NCBI GenBank assembly: GCA_008360955.1
Contig: LUCM01005573.1
Location: 139,958 to 203,957 of the forward strand
From: Fasciolopsis buskii
Lineage: Eukaryota; Platyhelminthes; Trematoda; Plagiorchiida; Fasciolidae
Direction of reading: 5' to 3'
DNA length: 64,000 bases
The translations under genes were made by a program, and so were the position numbers. The notes beneath the pieces were generated by a model. It was given only the letters and a program-made list of their open reading frames with translations. It was not told the DNA's origin and made no database searches. This document shows, one piece after another, positions 52,261 through 61,909 of the stretch (the first letter of the stretch is position 1; each line of letters opens with the position of its first letter).

Positions 52261-52454
52261 AACGTGATGGAAACAAAACCGCACGCTAGTTGTTTCATTT
52301 TGATGGTATTTTTAAGTGTTGATGTAATTTGTTGCGATGAGAACAGAAGTCCTAAACGCTGTCATAACTCTTGTCTTCAGCCGTGAAGCGAGGACACCAT
52401 TGACCGAATTTTACCGACCCAGATAGGCTCCCAGTTTTTTGTGGGGAAGTGCTT

Positions 52455-52860
52455 CACTGGGAAAACAGTGTTTCACAAAATGATATGCCGTTTCTGATAC
52501 TACTTCGGAATCATTTCAAGATTATTCGGAAATGCCATTAACTGGTTTAGTAAAATCTTGCCTTCGCACGTCTGAAACTTGATCCACTCTACGTAAACAC
52601 ATCTGTGCTCACGTAATATAATGGTGGATTGAAATCTATGCATACTTCGAAAACCTGCTAGTAGATGTATTTTTACGAGGTATTGTGAAACAGACGGATG
52701 CTTCCACCGAATTCCGAATACTTTCCAACATAGATCCGAATAATGTTGACATCGTTCCGAAATGACTGGGGAAGTGGTATACAAACAATCTTCGCAGCTT
52801 ACACATAATTTAGCCTGATCTGTCTTGATCGCTTGACCGGGCAATAAATTCATGTACTCG
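52455..52860 (-). repeat. Unidentified dispersed repeat, copy B
   Basis: This is the second copy of the repeat at 34745-35090, same orientation. Its minus-strand frame is open for 117 codons (52853 down to 52500). It reads SPVISERCQHYSDLCWKVFG where copy A reads SPVTSELCQHKLDVCKRYGK, and it ends WIKFQTCEGKILLNQLMAFP against copy A's W.F.....KFLVCQL. It lies on the upstream side of the Penelope-like element but shows none of that family's motifs. It may be part of a different retroelement ORF or a duplicated host sequence. Confidence 0.6.
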
Positions 52861-52869
52861 AAAGGCTGT

Positions 52870-53920
52870 GCATGTTCCAGAGTTCTTCCATTGTTATGTA
52901 GTGCGTGTAGCTATGAGAAGCCATTACTGCGGTATTTCCCATCCAGACCAACAGTCGTGATATCGTACAGATCTTTATCTAGAGCCACTTGAAGAGTTTT
53001 TGCATCCTATCCAAGAAGAACGCTGTGGTCGTCGAACTCAAGACCAGTAATCCAGTAATCGTGGTCTAGTTTTATTTTTTTCAACTTTACTGGGGGCTCG
53101 AAACATTAGCGATCTCAAAAAGGATTAACTGCCGTGCTGCTATGACTGACACCACTGCATATTGCACAGCTAGTCTTCTTGCCATCTCTGGTCCAGGGCA
53201 TATAATACAGATTGTCAGGTGTTTGGGAAGAAACTTTGTTGTTCCGTGTAGGACGGAACAGCACACTCATTGAACCCGATAGAACTGGCAAACAGAACGT
53301 GAAGGTTTCCAAAAAACTATGTCTTTATGTTATTTCTTGCTTTCATTTTTCGGACGACGGGAGGAAGGTTTGATCCGTTAGGAGTATGGATGTCAGGTCC
53401 ATTCCACTGTCGCTTGGTGATATTTTAGGGGTAGGTTGAACGAGACAGTAACTGAACAAGCTGCACAGGTGTTCAACCCATGCTTAAACTTTCTTTCTGA
53501 ATCCTGGTATAAGGCGATAGCTGATGAATAGTGAAATTCACCTTCCCAGAGTAGGAGCAGCTTCCCTAAATCTTCAGCAGCAGCAACGGTCCCCATTCAG
53601 TCTGCACGTTCAAACCGATATCCCCCCTTACGGCCGCTCTTCGTTTACCCTGCAGCCTCGCACTGAAAGTTGTTATAAGCAGTTGAGCTGTGGAGTCTAT
53701 TGCTTTTGACCTTAGCACAATGATTACGATTTTCTACAGTGATCCAGCTTTTATTGTCCCATTTTGTTCTGTTTAGCCGTTCAAGGGAGGCACTGGCGAT
53801 AGATAATATTAGCTCTGCTCATCCTTCATCGACGTCGCAAAACCTATCAATCTGGATCCGATGGCTTTTGACACTTCTTTTACGCTTTCCTAAATTGTTA
53901 GTCTCGAAAATCGACTCTAC
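52870..53920. other. No gene supported
   Basis: Two minus-strand frames (53115-53312 and 53393-53596) and one plus-strand frame (53524-53709) are short and unremarkable. Nothing else was recognised. Confidence 0.45.
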
Positions 53921-53928
53921 CATGGGGA

Positions 53929-53962
53929 CTAGATTTCAGTCATGCTGCGAAGTGAAATCTAG
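53929..53962. repeat. Perfect 10-base inverted repeat
   Basis: CTAGATTTCA (53929-53938) is repeated as its exact complement TGAAATCTAG (53953-53962) around a 14-base loop. It could form a small hairpin; no other function is suggested. Confidence 0.6.
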
Positions 53963-54275
53963 AGCAAGCACATGATAATATGCATTTTGTGCATATTTTT
54001 TTGTTGTTCACCTGTGGCATGCTTGACAATTCTCAGTCGTTGGTATCCAACACGAATTTCTCGCGGTTCGATGCTCTGTCGAACCGTCATTGAAGTGCCT
54101 AGTCAGTTAGCGTCTTTCTGGACAATGGGAACAGTTGGTCATGACGACCAGTCGACTAAGATCTTCAAACGTAGTTAAAGGGTCACGATTTTTGCATGGT
54201 CATCCGAGACCCATTCTGACCATCATCTGTTAGCCATGCTTATCTGCTGATCACGTGCAAGGCTCTTAATTTTCA

Positions 54276-54655
54276 TTCACACTTGGAAAAATGTTTCACT
54301 GAATTGTAAAGTCTGCTTTGGAACACATTTCTGAACGATAGTTCAAAAAGTGATGCAATACCGCAGATTGCAGTCACTAACATCGCGTCTTGGCGACTCT
54401 GGCGAAGGGCGCTTTGATTTCGACTGTTTATTATAATCGCAACTCCATAACTCACGAATTTTCTTCGTTGTCCACTACGATACCTCCCTTAGGTTGCGTC
54501 CAGTAAGCTGACGCCCGGTGTTGAACAAGTGTACCTCGGACAGACAAGCTACGACGATGCATTGGTCGTAGAAAATGCAGATAGCTTTCTTCTGAATGCT
54601 TGCGTCTAGGGAAGTTCTTACAATGAAACTGGGTATATGAGCTCTTGAATCTGTG
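54276..54655 (-). mobile_element. RTE-like LINE endonuclease fragment
   Basis: Minus-strand frames give the start of an APE-type LINE endonuclease. FIVRTSLDASIQKKAICIF (near 54580-54640) resembles the usual FNVRTL...Q opening. VVACLSEVHLFNTG (near 54520-54560) carries the catalytic LSE glutamate and the following H/R-L. After a frameshift, SYGVAIIINSRN (near 54415-54453) matches the G-V-A/G-I-I block. The remaining endonuclease and the RT are not readable towards 53970, and stops are present. The class is judged from the motif order; the exact clade (RTE versus a relative) is uncertain. Confidence 0.55.
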
Positions 54656-54919
54656 TTCCATTTTAGGGTGCCAACTTTGGTTGGGCTAAACCAGGTCAGG
54701 AAGGAAGCAAATGGCACATCACCTACGGGGAAGATTCCTAGAAATGTGCACACCGCTACGTCCCAGCGTCCCTCAGATTTTGTTCTAGGTGGCACAGCTA
54801 GTCCTTGCACAACCAACCGCTACCTGCCAGACCATAAAGATGTGGGAGCCGATGACCTATCAATCGAGACGTGGTGGTCTATCTTTCCAGGAATCCCATC
54901 ATGGTCACAGTGATATTGG

Positions 54920-57750
54920 TATGTAATTGTTGGTGATGCCCTATGACCTTACTCTCCAGTCGATGGAATAGATCGCAACTAAGGAATTCATGAAACCTCA
55001 GTGACTGGGCGGATTACTTTACTAACTGTTAGACCAAGCAAACCTTGTGCTTCCAGGAAAAAGTATTAGTTATTACACGCTGACCGTTATTTCGCTGAAA
55101 TACCATGCCTCAACTATTCTCAGTGTAGTTTCGTCCGCCTCTCAGACAATTTCTCAGGATTCTGCAGCTTATTCACAATTCAGCCACTTGGAGACGAATG
55201 AGATTTGAGTGAGGGCTGAGGTCCAAAGACAAGGATGACACACGGGTGGTGCAAAAGCCTCACCTACCTCAAAAAAACAACAAAATATCTCGTAATACAA
55301 CTTGGAAACTGCATGAAACATATTGGATACTCCGTTTTTGCACGACCAAAAGTGCTTAACTTTCTGCACTTGCAGTCGAGTAATTGTTTGAAAACCATGG
55401 GATGTTTCTTTCATGTCCTGGTTGGATGTGCAATACTAGTACGGAACATCAATCTAGTAACGCATTTGGCGATATCGTAGGCTCGACAATATATTTCAAG
55501 TAGCTGAGGGACTACATTCTTCCAGCAACGTAGTAACCAGTGCAAAATCATTATGGGCCGACCGCTTCAAATGGGAAATCATTTGATGGCAGCTGAACTC
55601 AATAACGTTCCAGTGGATCAGAAAATGACTTTGAAAACAAAAATAAGAATACCATAATTTATGTTTTTATGAGTTAACAAACTGTATGGAGGAAATCTGT
55701 CGGATTTTATTCTACTCCCTACACCAGATGTCATGACAAGTGTGGTTTGCGATGATGATGGGCTCTGCACTGCTTTAGGCACGTTGCGCTTCACAAGCAT
55801 CTAAATGGAAAATCAACGCAGAAAAAGGCCTTCCCTATACAAATTCAATCATAAGCTAAAATGAACATAGAAATAGTTCGCATAAACCAATCTCTGCTGC
55901 ACAGATTGTCGTCAGGCATTTGGAATTCCTTTCAGTCTCACTTCTTATATCCATAAAAATTAAAATCTAATGGCAACATTTGAGGCCGCGTCCTTGTTGG
56001 CTCGGAAGTAACACATCTTCCCGGGTAGGTTGCTGGTCACGATCCGCTTAGCGGTGCAGACTTTTAGTCGTTTTAAAAGTAACTCGATTGTCTGTGCCGG
56101 ATTGTAGAGCACCAGTCAAATAGCGTTAGCACACTAGGAGATAAACGAAAACTATGTGGTGTTTATGAGGAATAACCATCGCAACATCGAACTTATTTCA
56201 AATCCCGGTCCATCAGTTTCCCTTGCTAAAGACTATTCTTATCCATCTGACGGGAACAAAGAGTGCGAAAAGGACTAAGTTTCCTCCAGCCTTGACTAAC
56301 AAGTACAAAAGCAGCGGGGATCGATACAGGATTGGCCGGGTGTACGGAAAACAGTATGATGTCATTCCAAGTGACGTTAAGCGATTACATTAGTTAGAAT
56401 TAGGCTACACACACCTACTACACAAGGTTACAACTTCTTGTTGCCCTTGTAGTATATCCATCATCTTTAACGAGAGCTTCCAAAACATCAATTTTTGAAT
56501 CCATGGTGTGTGAAGTAAAAATTTCGATTTGCAAGGCTTCCGGGCTAAGCAAATTTCATTCGGATATCAGGAATATTAGAAATCGAGCTGCAATCGATCA
56601 AAATTGGACACAGCCAAAAGTTGAAAATGCCACGCACGTAAATGACATCTCACAGCTTGCGCACGTTAATGGAGACAAAAAAGACTGATGTTATAAGTTC
56701 AGTAGCTCAACAAAGTGGCCCACTATTTCGTTGTGGTATACGCCTCATTCTCTCACAAAACTACTATTTCCATAAAGTTCCGAAATCATTTACAAATCTG
56801 ACAAGCGTGTATAGTAGAAAATATCCGGTGCGGATCATGCCGGTCATGATCGAGCGATACTGATATTATGGCGTTTGAACCAGAAAGCTTTAGGTTCTAA
56901 CTCTCCCATCACCGGTCAGCATTTCCCCGGGAATCCGTGAGTGAGCTGCAGTTACCCCCTTGAAGAATTTGTATCTAATAGTTTTTTTTAAAATGAAAGC
57001 TAATGAAGAATATGCAATATCAGATAAAAAAAACATCATGTACTGTGCAATTCTATGCCAGTCAAACTGCAATAGAGTGGACCGATTATGAATGGAATTG
57101 TAAGCGGCAATTCTTAAACAGTTCACCAATGGCTGCGGTGAATTAGGCTGAGTACACATCATATCGCACAGAACAGTTGATCTTGTGCGGATAAAATGTG
57201 AAAAATTGCAAACAGATCCAAAGAACAAGCATTCCTTGACATATTCAGCAAAAATGATTGAAGAGGACGCATTATTTCACGTGTAATTGCACCATTCATG
57301 AAAACTACTGTTTTCCCATGGCAGCGAAATTAGTTAAACACGAAAACAAGTTGCACCATCCTGATTAACGGAGCAATAGATTTTTTACGGAACGAATCCA
57401 CTTACATTATATTTTCATGACCATCAGATCAAATTAAATGCGACACGATGGGAAACATCTAAATGTTAACGCCAGAGCTACTTTCAACACCCTCGCTCTC
57501 TTTCACGAATCCAGCAATTGCAGTTCCAGCTAAACATTATATTACTACTGCTAAGATCTAATACCCAGTGACTGGTACACCCAATGAAATCTGAATTGTG
57601 ACTTTCTAATTTTCTACTAGTAGGATTTTGTTTCTATTTCTATTTGAGACTTGTTAAGTCTTGTGAAAGCATAAGTTCCTTTAGGTGATGAAGGTTTACA
57701 GCAAACAAGTAAATGAATAATACTAAACTTTGAGGATTCAGAATTTGTTC
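54920..57750. other. No gene supported
   Basis: This stretch holds short frames on both strands near 55169-55480, 55618-55800 (-), 56503-56863 (+) and 56890-57228 (-), none with a recognised motif. A possible weak tRNA-like stretch lies near 55985-56050 and a B-box-like GGTTCTAACTC near 56891. Both are too poor to call. Confidence 0.45.
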
Positions 57751-57757
57751 ATCGTAG

Positions 57758-57962
57758 CAGTGTTTTGAATTTAATAGTGTTCAACACCGAATGCTCTGTG
57801 GAAAAAGAAGAAAACAATTCATATATTTATGTTCACCGTGTGGGTAATCAAGTTTGGAAGTTGGTGCAGACAATATCCGGATCAGAGAGGAGTCACGTGA
57901 AACCAATTTTCGCCGTTCCATTCGTGAGAATCACGTTTATCGGGATACAGAAAGGGAAGTGA
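57758..57962 (+). CDS. Weak candidate exon, unknown product
   Basis: Behind an acceptor-like TTCATCGTAG (ending near 57757), one frame is open for about 68 codons to TGA at 57960. It includes NNSYIYVHRVGNQVWKLVQT. A second plus frame from 57854 to 58102 is also open and reads into a hydrophobic, basic tail. No family is recognised. It lies about 670 bases upstream of the better-supported exon at 58635 and on the same strand, but the stop at 57960 means that the two could be joined only if an unseen donor lies inside. Confidence 0.2.
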
Positions 57963-58634
57963 TTGTATTTCATCGATACATCACTTTTGCCGTACACAGA
58001 CCAAACATAACACACCTCAGGGGAATTGCTAGATTGATCGCTCTTTGTGTTCCAATCAGTTTGTTTCTCAACTTTCGGCGTAAAGAGTCAAATGTTTTGT
58101 AAATCAGAAAGGATATGCATTTGAAGCTCAACCATGTCATAACCTTAATATCAAAAGTTTCTTTCATTTTATCTCTAAGCTGTGTGCACGGAAGCCCAAT
58201 TTGCGAGCAGTACCATTATAATTATTTGGTATTCGGCGGTCAATTAATCAACGTTATCTCCCAAATTTGAGTTCATATTTGTTCACCCTTGTTTATCTTG
58301 AATTGATAAAAAACAATTAGCAGATGGCTTCGTGTTCAGGGCCCCAACCAACCAAGATGATAAAATAAGTTCTCCAAGCGAGCTGTTCTATGAATTTAAT
58401 CAAACAACAATCGGCAGCTTAACGTTCGGATGTGCACATCTCGAGTTAGAGTCCAGCCAACAGGTCGTGGTTGATGGCAGTACTGGTTAGTGCAATAAGT
58501 GGGAATAAAGGAAATAAAGTACTCGAATTATTAATAAGTTAAAAAAATAAGATAAACTAAAGAAAGAAGAGAAACCCAGTCGCAAAATGTATTGCGATTA
58601 GAATTTTACTTAGCAAAATATTATTTCTTTCTAG

Positions 58635-58691
58635 ACATGCCGCCATTCAGTGTGCATATGACCACACAAGACACGAATTTCTATCTACCAG
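58635..58691 (+). CDS. Candidate internal exon with near-ideal splice sites
   Basis: A classic branch/pyrimidine tract and acceptor (ATTATTTCTTTCTAG, ending at 58634) and a classic donor (CCAG, then GTATGT) enclose 57 bases. The length is a multiple of three. Two frames are open across it, one giving HAAIQCAYDHTRHEFLST and one MPPFSVHMTTQDTNFYLP; I cannot choose between them. Inclusion or skipping would keep the reading frame. Partner exons were not identified with confidence. Of all the splice-site pairs I noticed, this is the cleanest. Confidence 0.4.
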
Positions 58692-59160
58692 GTATGTATT
58701 TTGTCACGATGCTATAATATATTGACACTTGTAAACCGTTTGCTATTACAAAATGCAAAGTAGTTTCCAAGAATATCATGTAATGAATTGGCTGTTATAA
58801 AATAATATAACACACCACACCTTCTCTCATGCACGAAATGACAGAGGATCACAAATTAGGCTGGAATCAATACCCTCTTCTGCTTTTATATTGTTTCTGC
58901 ATAATGAAACCGGTCACTAATTCAAATTTACGTGAAGTTTCACCTTCTTTTGACTACCTCCGACCGTTGTTTGCAATAATCTCTAGCCTATTCAAGAGTG
59001 AGTAAATCTCAGTCAGATCAAATCCTTGCTTTTCGTAGACCAAACATTTTAATACTTCAAAAAGCTAGCTTCGAAGTGAACAATGCATCATCAAACAAAC
59101 TCGCTCCCCAACTGATCGACCAGATAGAGTATAAAAGTTAAGTCCGCAAAATGCGAATTG

Positions 59161-59243
59161 AAAAGCAAACATCTCCAGAAGGAATCGAACCAAAGACCTT
59201 TCGCTTACCGTTTAGACGCTCTACGATTGAGCTAACGCAGACG
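59161..59243 (-). repeat. tRNA-derived SINE copy 1
   Basis: The minus strand has a perfect B-box, GGTTCGATTCC (59181-59191), and a good A-box region (TTAGCTCAATCGTAGAGCG). A 7-base 5' segment (GTCTGCG) pairs at 6 of 7 positions, counting G-T pairs, with the segment after the T-arm (TGGAGAT). The anticodon arm does not fold. After the tRNA-like part it continues GATGTTTGCTTTT, shared in altered form with the copy at 59.43 kb. Confidence 0.55.
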
Positions 59244-59430
59244 AGTAAATTACGCGAACGAATATCCGGTGATCCGCAAACTACTGACCAATTGCAGTAG
59301 GGTAACTTACTAGGTTCTAGGTGCTAAATTAGTTAAGTCTATCCTCTGAAGGCAGACAGCACAGGCAAAGGAAATCCAAATGACGTTTCGATTGACCATT
59401 GGAAAACTCGCTCATTTATTTGGCATCCAA

Positions 59431-59505
59431 AAGCAGACGTCCCTAGTAGGAATCGAATACACAACCCTTGTGATAGGGAGCAGATGGTCCTCTTGGTAAT
59501 TTATA
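59431..59505 (-). repeat. tRNA-derived SINE copy 2
   Basis: This copy has the same orientation as copy 1, about 270 bases away. Shared run, minus strand: TATTCGATTCCTACTAGGGA followed by CGTCTGCTTTT, against copy 1's GGTTCGATTCCTTCTGGAGA followed by TGTTTGCTTTT. The conserved TGCTTTT beyond the tRNA part shows that the similarity is a SINE body and not just a tRNA promoter. Confidence 0.5.
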
Positions 59506-60718
59506 CTATGTAAATAGGAGCAGAGTCACTAACTATTCTAGTTAGGTAAACCGGTCAGAATGAATGAAAAAAAGGGAAGGATTCGGTAAAAATAAGCTCA
59601 CCAGTTCAATACTGATGGCAATGACGTTTGTGCAAATCACTAGAAAATTGCATTTTCCGAAAGAACACATTAAGGTTCTGCTATCATAATAGAATAACTA
59701 GATAGAATAGGTTTTCAATATCCTATTGTTTGCATATGAAGTGGATTCAAAAATTCAGGTAAGACCAACAAACCAAGCGAATGATAGTTGATTTTACTGG
59801 ATAAAATCATCCGCGAAAGGTAGTACTTGCTGATGCTCATCAGTTTTGCTGAAAACACGTTTACCAGCTGTGAATGAAAGTTTGCTTTGGACAGCCACAG
59901 TATACTACAGCTTCGAAACTGACAGTCACGGAAGAGTCCTGAAATTTGTCCTTTTTTCGTATCTGGTCCCAATTTACACACAATACATTCAGTTCCACAG
60001 CGTGCACCTTCGAGGTTTTGATAACACTCTATGTGCCATCTCGAGATTTTTTTCGATTTAGATTAGTGATAAAAGTAATAGTCTTTATGTATCCGGTCCT
60101 GATAAATGTCTGCGGCAGCGGATGATGGGTTACCTCAATGCCCAAATTATTCAATGCAAATCCCATTTTGGTAGGCGACGAATACCATTTTATGGCCACT
60201 AGGGTGCCAGAAAAGTAATAAATATGACCATAGCTTGTCGTTCATTGTTGGCATTCATCTGTTACTCAGTTTTATTTCTCAGAGCGATCGCAACTGGTGT
60301 CTACCAACGCGGAGCATTTGACACGGGATATTAACTGAGACAAAACAGTTCCCAGTTTTGCTTCCCTTCTGACTGTTAACCACAGACGATACGTTTGTCG
60401 TAGCGGCATTTGGAGAAAACTATTTCTCCCCTTATCCAGTACGTACATTTTGCTTCCAGAGGAATTGCGGTCTCATTCGAATGGTGACTTTTTTCGTCAC
60501 AATCAAGATTAATGCAGGTGACATGCGCAATTCATTAAAATCCTTCTAGACAATCAGTGAATAACATTCCAATGTTTGCTTTTGGAATAGGCCTTTCAGA
60601 ACCGCTGACCTCATTCACCTTGGTAAGATGATCACACACGGCATTTGACAGAAAGGCTCACTAATGCCAGCATTATTTTAACCATGTCAACCTAAAACCA
60701 GCCGGACAGATCCCGACT

Positions 60719-60831
60719 GCAGCCAGCGGTGGCCACGCGGATATGGTAGTGATGTTTGGACCTAAGGGTTGCGGGTTCAAGACCTCCCACGGCCGGTCAA
60801 TTTCCCCAAATGGAGGTCCTCCGCTGGCTGC
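60719..60831 (+). repeat. tRNA-like unit framed by inverted repeats
   Basis: GCAGCCAGCGG (60719-60729) and its exact complement CCGCTGGCTGC (60821-60831) enclose a tRNA-like unit with an A-box (GCGGATATGGTAGTG) and a B-box-like GGTTCAAGACC (60775-60785). A second pair inside, GACCTCC (60781-60787) and GGAGGTC (60813-60819), can also pair. The first and last parts of the tRNA-like unit (GGCCACG and CACGGCC) pair at 5 of 7 positions. It is probably a small SINE or tRNA pseudogene with terminal inverted repeats. Confidence 0.5.
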
Positions 60832-60849
60832 GGCCCACTTGCTGAAAAG

Positions 60850-61320
60850 TGATGTACATTGTTATTTCATTCACAAAGGAAGTAAAAAAAGAAAGCAGAT
60901 TAGAAGATTCATCTACCAGTTATTGCTATTCATTGTTAGTTAGTGTGCTTGGAAAGCTTCGAACACAGTCTAAGTATTGCCTCGTAGTTTATCAACCCGA
61001 AAGAAAGAATATTTGAAATTCCATTTAACAACCAAATTATTTCGAAAAAATTGACCTGACCTAATAGTAACACAAAAATCCAGTCATCCAGGCTACTTAT
61101 GCGCATTCAGATATTTGCGAATCACCTAAAACAACATATGTCACATGTGCAGAAAACGTAAATAGTGAATAAGCCGATTCTGACATGTGATCAGTCCATG
61201 AGAAGTCTAGAAATATAGTCACGTGATTCTCTTTAATTGTCAGCCTCGAATACCTCAACCTGGCCTCATCAGTTCGTTCTAGCCTAATGCATGCACAAAT
61301 AATGACTTAGTCTGATTTGT
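60850..61320. other. No gene supported
   Basis: Nothing recognised. Just before this stretch, near 60284, a strong acceptor (CAGTTTTATTTCTCAG) is followed by two short open frames of about 17 codons each, too short to call. Confidence 0.45.
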
Positions 61321-61333
61321 TTGCTTGTTTAAA

Positions 61334-61903
61334 ATGGGCAAAATAAAACATTTGATATATGCACCGTATGCAAGAAGAATTTATGATGATATCCCACTAA
61401 CTGTTGCATCCATGATGCTTCACTTTAGGTACTCTGGAAACCTGTTTCTGTACAAAAACATAGGCAATGCTTTTGATAAACTATTTGGAATTTCCATTAT
61501 TTATCACATCAAAATATACAGAACAATTCATAAAGACAGTATATATGGATGTTCTGGGTGCTGCCAAATACAGGCAAGACTGACTGTGACTAGAGGAATC
61601 ATTATTATATCAATTTCCGCCGTCTCGCGAATCCTACGGAACGTTGGATATGCGTTCAACTGTAACCCTTGTCGGGATTCTATTACCATAATGGACATCA
61701 CCATTTCCCCTTCGCGTTACAAAATCACGCTGGGCAGCCTTGGTTATTTTCTGTGTGAATCATACTGGGTACGAAATGGAATTCTTGAACACCGGCCATC
61801 TTCGCTAGGATTTCTTCAGAAGGACCAACGAATTTCAAATCTGATTTTTTGTAACCGGTCGATCAATTTTCTTTCGCCATCATCAGCTGATTTGAATTTC
61901 TAG
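61334..61903 (+). CDS. Long open frame, unknown product
   Basis: The longest open frame in the window runs 189 codons from ATG (61334) to TAG (61901). The peptide has an aromatic-rich, basic start (MGKIKHLIYAPYARRIYDD), a Cys-rich middle (YGCSGCCQIQARL, then FNCNPCRD), and isoleucine-rich segments (GIIIISISAVSRI) that may be beta strands or a weak membrane span. I recognise no family and no transposon motif on either strand. At this composition a frame this long is uncommon but possible by chance in 64 kb. No poly(A) signal or clear splice site frames it. It could be a single-exon gene, a retro-copy or a repeat ORF fragment. Confidence 0.33.
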   Translation: MGKIKHLIYAPYARRIYDDIPLTVASMMLHFRYSGNLFLYKNIGNAFDKLFGISIIYHIKIYRTIHKDSIYGCSGCCQIQARLTVTRGIIIISISAVSRILRNVGYAFNCNPCRDSITIMDITISPSRYKITLGSLGYFLCESYWVRNGILEHRPSSLGFLQKDQRISNLIFCNRSINFLSPSSADLNF

Positions 61904-61909
61904 GGAAGC

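Noticed and set aside
54653..54913. 86-codon plus-strand frame
   Set aside because: It is partly antisense to the LINE endonuclease fragment and has no splice sites or motif.
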